The notes under the pieces: model-generated | What the model saw: only the letters and a program-made list of their open reading frames with translations | Databases searched by the model: none | What the model was told of the DNA's origin: nothing | Made by a program: the position numbers and the translations under genes | Shown here: positions 59,320 to 64,000 of the stretch, one piece after another | Numbering within the stretch: position 1 is the stretch's first letter | How the letters are laid out: every line of letters starts with the position of its first letter | Assembly: GCF_003148665.1 (NCBI RefSeq) | Contig: NZ_QGGQ01000006.1 | Span: 177,183 to 241,182 of the forward strand | Source: Maribacter polysiphoniae | GTDB lineage: Bacteria; Bacteroidota; Bacteroidia; Flavobacteriales; Flavobacteriaceae | Direction of reading: 5' to 3' | Length of the DNA stretch: 64,000 nucleotides

Positions 59320-61605
59320 ATGAAACCATTATCAAAAATTACCTCGCTCTTACTCATTCTTCTTGCTGTTTATTGGAGTTTTAAAGCGGCAATGCCTTCT
59401 TATACGGAAGACATCAATACCACAAAAATTGCTTTTTCAACGGACAGGGCCCTGACCCATGTGAAAAACATTTCCCAAAAGCCGCATGGCGTAGGGTTCC
59501 CAGCCCACACCGAAGTACGAAATTACATTGTATCCGAACTACAATCCCTAGGTTTGGAAACCCTGACCCAAGAGGGATATACTGCCGGTGATTGGGGAAA
59601 TTTGAGTAAGGCAACCAATATTCTCGCCCGGATCAAGGGGTCGGAAGAAGGCAAGGCCTTACTATTGCTATCCCATTACGACAGCAGTCCGCATTCCTCA
59701 TTGGGGGCCAGTGATGACGGCAGTGGGGTTGCTACGATCCTAGAAGGCGTGCGCGCTTTTCTAGCGGAGGGAAAACAACCTAAAAACGACATCATAATCC
59801 TGATTACCGATGCTGAGGAATTGGGACTTAACGGTGCGGATTTGTTCGTCAACAAGCACCCTTGGGCAAAAGACGTAGGCCTAGTCTTGAATTTTGAGGC
59901 CCGGGGAAGTGGTGGCCCCAGTTATATGTTGGTGGAAACAAATCGAGGTAATGGAAAACTTATCCAGGAATTCATTGCGGCCAATCCCAAGTATCCCGTA
60001 GCCAATTCCTTGGTGTACAGTATTTACAAAATGCTTCCCAACGATACCGATCTAACCATTTTTAGGGAAGATGGGGATATTGATGGTTTTAACTTTGCCT
60101 TTATCGATGATCTCTACGACTATCATACGGTACGTGACAATTATGATCGATTGGACCGAAATTCCCTAGCCCATCAAGGCAGTTATTTAATGCCTTTGTT
60201 AACCTACTTTTCAGATGCCGGGTTGGACAATCTAAAAAGCCTGGATGATTTTGTCTACTTTAACGTTCCCTTCTTTAAGCTAGTCTCCTATCCTTTCGAA
60301 TGGATATGGCCCATGTTCGCTTTGGCAGCCCTCTTTTTCGTGATCCTTTTGGTCATCGGTTTTCGAAAAAAAACTATCCAGACCAAACAAGTACTAAAAG
60401 GGTTCTTGCCCCTACTACTGTCATTGGCCATTAATGGGATTGTCGGTTTTTATGGCTGGAGCGTCCTTACATGGTTATACCCCGGATATACCGATATATT
60501 GCAAGACTTTACGTATAACGGCCACACCTATATTGCCGCCTTTGTCCTATTTTCAATAGCCACTTGTTTTTGGTCATACCATAAATTCAAATCGATTGAA
60601 ACGCCAAATCTCTTGGTAGCGCCCATATTCCTTTGGACTCTGATATGTGGATTGGCTACGGCCTATTTACCGGGGGCCAGCTTTTTCGTTATTCCCTTAT
60701 ATGCGCTTTTGGTTTCGTTCATGGTAATCATCAACCAAAAAGAACCAAATGCTTATTTGATATTGATCTTGGCATTGCCCGCCCTTTGGATCTATCCCCC
60801 TTTCATTAAAATGTTCCCTATTGGTTTGGGATTGAAAATGATGGTAGCCACTACCCTTTTGACTTCCTTGACCTTTTATTTACTTCTTCCCCTATTTGGA
60901 TTTTATAAGGGTAAGAACCGATTGGCCATGATTGGGTTTTTACTTTTTATCGGATTTATGGTTTCTGCCCATTTCAATTCGGATTTTACCAAGGAAAATG
61001 CAAAACCGACCAGTCTGCTATATGTTCTGGATGCCGATACCAATAAAGCACAATGGGCGACCTATGATAACGTTGTTTCCGATTGGACGTCACAATATAT
61101 AGGTGATACCAAAAAAAATCCTGAAAAACTATCGGACAACACCATAAGTAGTAAGTACTCCACGGCATTTACGCATGTGGTCGATGCCCCATTGAAGGAA
61201 ATCACCCCGCCTAAAATCGATATCACCCTTGATACGATTATTGGAAACGACCGAATGATAACGATTTGCATAACCCCCCAACGCGATGTTAACCGTCTGG
61301 AAGTGTTTACCAATGCCGTTGAAATCAAAAATGCCGTTGTCAATTCCATCCCTTTGTCGGAGTTTTATTTGGCCCAAAGGAAGCAAGGCCGATTGGTTAC
61401 ACATTATATCAGCAATAATGCCTATACCGAACTTCAACTTACCTTGCCCAAGGAGGCCAAACCCAAGTTGACGATTTATGAAGCCTCCAACGATCTGTTG
61501 ACCAATGAACTATTCACCATTCCCGAACGACCCGAAAACAATATACCCATGCCTTTTGTATTGAATGATGCCATTCTCATAACCAAAACCATCCCTCTTG
61601 AATAA
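59320..61605 (+). CDS. M28 family membrane metallopeptidase
   Basis: The 761-residue protein has an N-terminal membrane anchor and a zinc aminopeptidase domain. Its ligands are the H and D of LLSHYDSSP, D of GASDDGSGVA, catalytic E-E in TDAEELGLNG, E of VLNFEARGSG, and H of YDYHTVRDNYD. Then 7-8 membrane helices (about 325-560) and a soluble C-terminal domain (about 580-760) follow. This M28-plus-membrane layout is common in Bacteroidota and in ERMP1-like peptidases. Substrates are not known. Its stop overlaps the next gene's start by 8 bp, suggesting coupling. Confidence 0.9.
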   Translation: MKPLSKITSLLLILLAVYWSFKAAMPSYTEDINTTKIAFSTDRALTHVKNISQKPHGVGFPAHTEVRNYIVSELQSLGLETLTQEGYTAGDWGNLSKATNILARIKGSEEGKALLLLSHYDSSPHSSLGASDDGSGVATILEGVRAFLAEGKQPKNDIIILITDAEELGLNGADLFVNKHPWAKDVGLVLNFEARGSGGPSYMLVETNRGNGKLIQEFIAANPKYPVANSLVYSIYKMLPNDTDLTIFREDGDIDGFNFAFIDDLYDYHTVRDNYDRLDRNSLAHQGSYLMPLLTYFSDAGLDNLKSLDDFVYFNVPFFKLVSYPFEWIWPMFALAALFFVILLVIGFRKKTIQTKQVLKGFLPLLLSLAINGIVGFYGWSVLTWLYPGYTDILQDFTYNGHTYIAAFVLFSIATCFWSYHKFKSIETPNLLVAPIFLWTLICGLATAYLPGASFFVIPLYALLVSFMVIINQKEPNAYLILILALPALWIYPPFIKMFPIGLGLKMMVATTLLTSLTFYLLLPLFGFYKGKNRLAMIGFLLFIGFMVSAHFNSDFTKENAKPTSLLYVLDADTNKAQWATYDNVVSDWTSQYIGDTKKNPEKLSDNTISSKYSTAFTHVVDAPLKEITPPKIDITLDTIIGNDRMITICITPQRDVNRLEVFTNAVEIKNAVVNSIPLSEFYLAQRKQGRLVTHYISNNAYTELQLTLPKEAKPKLTIYEASNDLLTNELFTIPERPENNIPMPFVLNDAILITKTIPLE

Positions 61606-62407
61606 GAACATCGCGATCATGGGTTGTGGTTGGCTAGGGTATTCCTTGGCCAAATCCCTTATACAGGAGGGTTTTACGGTCTTTGGGACCACAACCTCGG
61701 AGGACAAAATGCCAATACTTCAAACTGTTGGCATCACACCTTATAGGATTTCAATATCGGAGAAAGGAATTACAGGCCCCATAACAACGCTATTGGGAAA
61801 TGCGGAAACCCTTATCATCAATATCCCGCCGAAACTACGTGGATCCAATCCTGAGAATTACATCAAGAAAATGGAACACCTCTGTGGGGCTTTGAAAAAA
61901 TCCAAGGTTAAGAAAGTCGTGTTTGTAAGCAGCACCTCGGTCTATGGCGATGATCAAGGCGTAATCAACGATGACATCCTACCCAAGCCAACCACCGCAT
62001 CAGGAAAACAGTTGCTAGCTTCGGAAAAACTGTTTTCGGCCCTTCCAAATATAGAAACGACCATTATCCGATTTGGGGGATTGATCGGTAAGGACAGACA
62101 TCCTGTTACCATGCTATCGGGTAAAACCGGATTACGGAATGGGAACCATCCTGTGAATTTGATCCATTTGGAGGATTGCATAGGCATCATCAAATCGATT
62201 TTAAAAAAGCAATGGTGGGGTGAAATTTTCAATGCAGCCTTCCCCCTACATCCTTCTAAAAAGGAATACTACCAACAAATAGCCAAGCAAAAAGGATTGA
62301 TTCCTCCAGAATATGACGAAAACCCAAGTTTGTCAGGTAAAATTATCGACCCAAGTAGGCTTATTCTTGTTAAAAAGTATCTTTTTCTTACCTCAATTTA
62401 TATTTAA
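61598..62407 (+). CDS. NAD(P)-dependent epimerase/SDR-type protein (YeeZ-like)
   Basis: The 269-residue protein starts with a Rossmann motif (IAIMGCGWLGYSLAKSL, GxGxxG) and contains FVSSTSVYGDDQGVINDD and a conserved tyrosine in an SDR-like position. It shares the YeeZ layout. The start is TTG 61598, overlapping the peptidase gene by 8 bp; no ATG gives the full Rossmann fold. It may reduce or epimerise a sugar-nucleotide or unknown metabolite. Confidence 0.8.
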   Translation: MNKNIAIMGCGWLGYSLAKSLIQEGFTVFGTTTSEDKMPILQTVGITPYRISISEKGITGPITTLLGNAETLIINIPPKLRGSNPENYIKKMEHLCGALKKSKVKKVVFVSSTSVYGDDQGVINDDILPKPTTASGKQLLASEKLFSALPNIETTIIRFGGLIGKDRHPVTMLSGKTGLRNGNHPVNLIHLEDCIGIIKSILKKQWWGEIFNAAFPLHPSKKEYYQQIAKQKGLIPPEYDENPSLSGKIIDPSRLILVKKYLFLTSIYI

Positions 62408-62528
62408 TTCACCACATAAATTTCGATTTTCACAACAAATAAGCCCTGTTTGTGTTAATTAAACCATTGTTATTAAAGGTCTTATCGATGAAATGCATAA
62501 TTTTAAGTAAACTAAAAAATCGATTGAC

Positions 62529-62903
62529 ATGGAAAATTCAGCATTACGATTTAGAATTGAAAAGGAGATTGAAAAATTAATTTCCGAAAGTTGCGCAAAT
62601 CCCCAATCAACCGAAAAATTTGAAACCTTACATGTTGCTATCTTGAAGAAGTATTACAATGCAGCGGATGTATCTATTGATTATCACAGAAAAAGGGTAG
62701 CCATGGATATCGTAATGGACGACAAAAACTACGACCCGACCAAGGTCAATACGTACATTCCTTTATTACACGCCAATCTTTTATTTAAAAACCTAAAGGA
62801 TTTTTTAAAGTCATGCATTGAAATGGATACCAAAAATTTGGGATTTTATGCCGGACTCATACGTAGGTTCGCCAAAAAAGAAGTCAAATTAACCATAGTA
62901 TGA
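62529..62903 (+). CDS. Conserved-looking small protein, function unknown
   Basis: The 124-residue protein is mostly helical (RIEKEIEKLISESCANPQS, DVSIDYHRKRVAMDIVM, HANLLFKNLKDFLKSCIEMD). I do not recognise a named family. It is monocistronic: a promoter-like leader precedes it, and a strong terminator follows 24 bp after its stop. Confidence 0.65.
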   Translation: MENSALRFRIEKEIEKLISESCANPQSTEKFETLHVAILKKYYNAADVSIDYHRKRVAMDIVMDDKNYDPTKVNTYIPLLHANLLFKNLKDFLKSCIEMDTKNLGFYAGLIRRFAKKEVKLTIV

Positions 62904-62926
62904 TATTTTATCATACCAAAAAAATC

Positions 62927-62949
62927 AGCGCCGCCTTGGCGCTTTTTTT
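62927..62949 (+). terminator. Intrinsic terminator
   Basis: Stem AGCGCC/GGCGCT with a 5-nt loop followed by TTTTTTT. It ends transcription of the 62529-62903 gene. Confidence 0.9.
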
Positions 62950-63034
62950 ATGTTTATTTAATACTTTCGTTAACAGCATAATAAATATAATTTTAATAGC
63001 TTAGCGCACGAAAAATCAAGAAAACAAGAGATAT

Positions 63035-63733
63035 ATGAAAAAGGTTGTCTTCGTGGTCCTATTTGCCTCCAGCTTTATGGTAAATGCACAATCAAACGCC
63101 GAATTATTAAAACATTACGAAGCCTTTTATAAGGAAATGAGAATGCAGGCCGATGTGAACGGTATGACCAATGCCTTAACGCATCTTAATGTACTTGCCC
63201 CTTCCAAAGCACGAAAAGACACGCTGGCCTACATCTATGCGAACAACAATCAGCATATGCAGGCATTGAATACCATAGGAATAGAAAAAAACGAGTCGGA
63301 TTCGGACCTGGCCGTACAGGTGAAGGCCATTTCATTAAAAGCCATCAACCAGCCCAAAAGGGCCTTGGAACAATTGGAAATCCTGAACAAACGTACCCCA
63401 AATGTCTATTTGGCGTATGAACTCGCCGATTTAAAAATACAGACCGGTGATAATCTTGGGGCCATTACCAATATTGATTATGGGATTGCCAATGCCAAGG
63501 ACGATATGAAATATGCTTTTTATGAAAGACAGCAACCTTACGAAGCGTCATTGAAGGCGGCATTTATGCATTTAAAGGCCCTTACCATCTACAATCAGGA
63601 TAAAACCAAGATCGATGAGGCAATCGCCATGATCGATAAGGCTTTGACCATAGACCCTAACTTTAATTTAGCCAGCCTAAGCAAGCAGGCTTTGGAATCC
63701 AGAAAAGCAGAACCTGCCGAGGATAAAAAATAA
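63035..63733 (+). CDS. Exported TPR-like protein
   Basis: The 232-residue protein has a signal peptide (KVVFVVLFASSFMVNAQ) and helical hairpin repeats, for example KAISLKAINQPKRALEQLEI, VYLAYELADLKIQTGDNLGA and EAIAMIDKALTIDPNFNLAS, a TPR signature. It probably serves as a periplasmic scaffold. It stands alone between the preceding terminator and a convergent partial gene. Confidence 0.75.
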   Translation: MKKVVFVVLFASSFMVNAQSNAELLKHYEAFYKEMRMQADVNGMTNALTHLNVLAPSKARKDTLAYIYANNNQHMQALNTIGIEKNESDSDLAVQVKAISLKAINQPKRALEQLEILNKRTPNVYLAYELADLKIQTGDNLGAITNIDYGIANAKDDMKYAFYERQQPYEASLKAAFMHLKALTIYNQDKTKIDEAIAMIDKALTIDPNFNLASLSKQALESRKAEPAEDKK

Positions 63734-63825
63734 TCTTCAATCGGTTCGCCGAACATAAAGATACAGGAAGTCCCGTTTTTTAAACAGGATACGGCAAGGT
63801 TATCGTTAACCGGGTATACCCATTG

Positions 63826-64000
63826 CTATTCCTGATCCAAAATCAGTTTGGCATCCAAGGTATGGTTCACAACGGCATTGAACTGTTCCCTCATGATATT
63901 ATAGGATTCGATCATTTCATGTACCGAGGTCTCGGGGTCCAAAAAATAAACCAGATCACCCTTGACCTTTAGCAAATAGGTCTTAAAAACCTTTTGGCGG
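63826..64000 (-). CDS. C-terminal end of an unidentified protein (gene continues past the window)
   Basis: A leftward frame open to the right edge ends at TAG 63828-63826. The last 57 residues read RQKVFKTYLLKVKGDLVYFL, then DPETSVHEMIESYNIMREQF, NAVVNHTLDAKLILDQE. No domain is recognisable from this tail. It is convergent with the TPR-like gene, 93 bp away, and no terminator was found between them. Confidence 0.6.
   Translation of the reverse strand, partial: RQKVFKTYLLKVKGDLVYFLDPETSVHEMIESYNIMREQFNAVVNHTLDAKLILDQE

Noticed and set aside
1-64000. CRISPR arrays, tRNA or rRNA genes
   Set aside because: No regularly spaced direct repeats and no cloverleaf or rRNA-like text were found on reading.

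Overview
The window comes from a Bacteroidota genome, most likely a marine member of the Flavobacteriaceae (Zobellia/Maribacter/Muricauda-like). Supporting signs are signal-peptide lipoproteins typical of the phylum, an AraC regulator with a membrane sensor, exact matches to the Bacteroidota promoter form TTG-N20-TAnnTTTG, many TTG/ATG starts without a Shine-Dalgarno site, and a set of glycoside hydrolases. The genus is an inference. No rRNA, tRNA or CRISPR array was seen.

Region 1 (1-4.5 kb) is chromosomal backbone of higher GC: the tail of a GIY-YIG nuclease, the Tex RNA-binding protein, a PAP2 phosphatase, ferritin, a tiny lysine/cysteine-rich protein and a short single-stranded DNA-binding protein.

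Region 2 (4.5-26 kb) is an AT-rich defence and mobile island. It opens with about 1 kb of decayed DNA holding a resolvase-like scrap and a Fic-like fragment. One long leftward gene train then runs from 18183 down to 5850: Xre regulator, HsdR, HsdM, HsdS, a Septu-like ATPase, its HNH nuclease partner, McrB and McrC. Gaps are between -20 and +36 bp, so eight genes probably form one transcription unit. It joins restriction of unmodified DNA (type I), restriction of modified DNA (McrBC) and an ATPase/HNH module. A divergent 1118-residue nuclease-helicase follows, separated from the train by a perfect 70-bp palindrome. Next comes a compact Mu/Tn7-type transposition module (DDE transposase plus AAA+ ATPase), a FimB-type tyrosine recombinase and a divergent Xre repressor. 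Two matching inverted-repeat operators lie in the transposase-repressor gap.

Region 3 (26-48 kb) is a patchwork of mostly single genes, many encoding lipoproteins or small enzymes, separated by structured intergenic repeats. Contents include an NlpE/META lipoprotein, an AraC regulator, an S41 peptidase, a DUF1080 hydrolase, a VIT-family transporter, serine hydrolases (one an internally deleted relic), methyltransferases, cysteine synthase, a YdjC-like deacetylase, an outer-membrane barrel, MepB, and a divergent HxlR/VOC pair. A possible group II intron relic lies near 34.1-34.25 kb.

Region 4 (48-64 kb) returns to backbone-like composition: two exported GH2 glycosidases in an operon, a large BNR/sortilin-type propeller protein followed by PH and pentapeptide proteins, small hypotheticals, a CBS-pair protein, an M28 peptidase overlapping an NAD-binding epimerase-like gene, and a TPR-like exported protein. 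A partial leftward gene ends the window.

The main points of interest are the fused eight-gene defence operon, the repeat architecture around the recombinase and repressor of the mobile module, and the 33-bp-arm palindrome.
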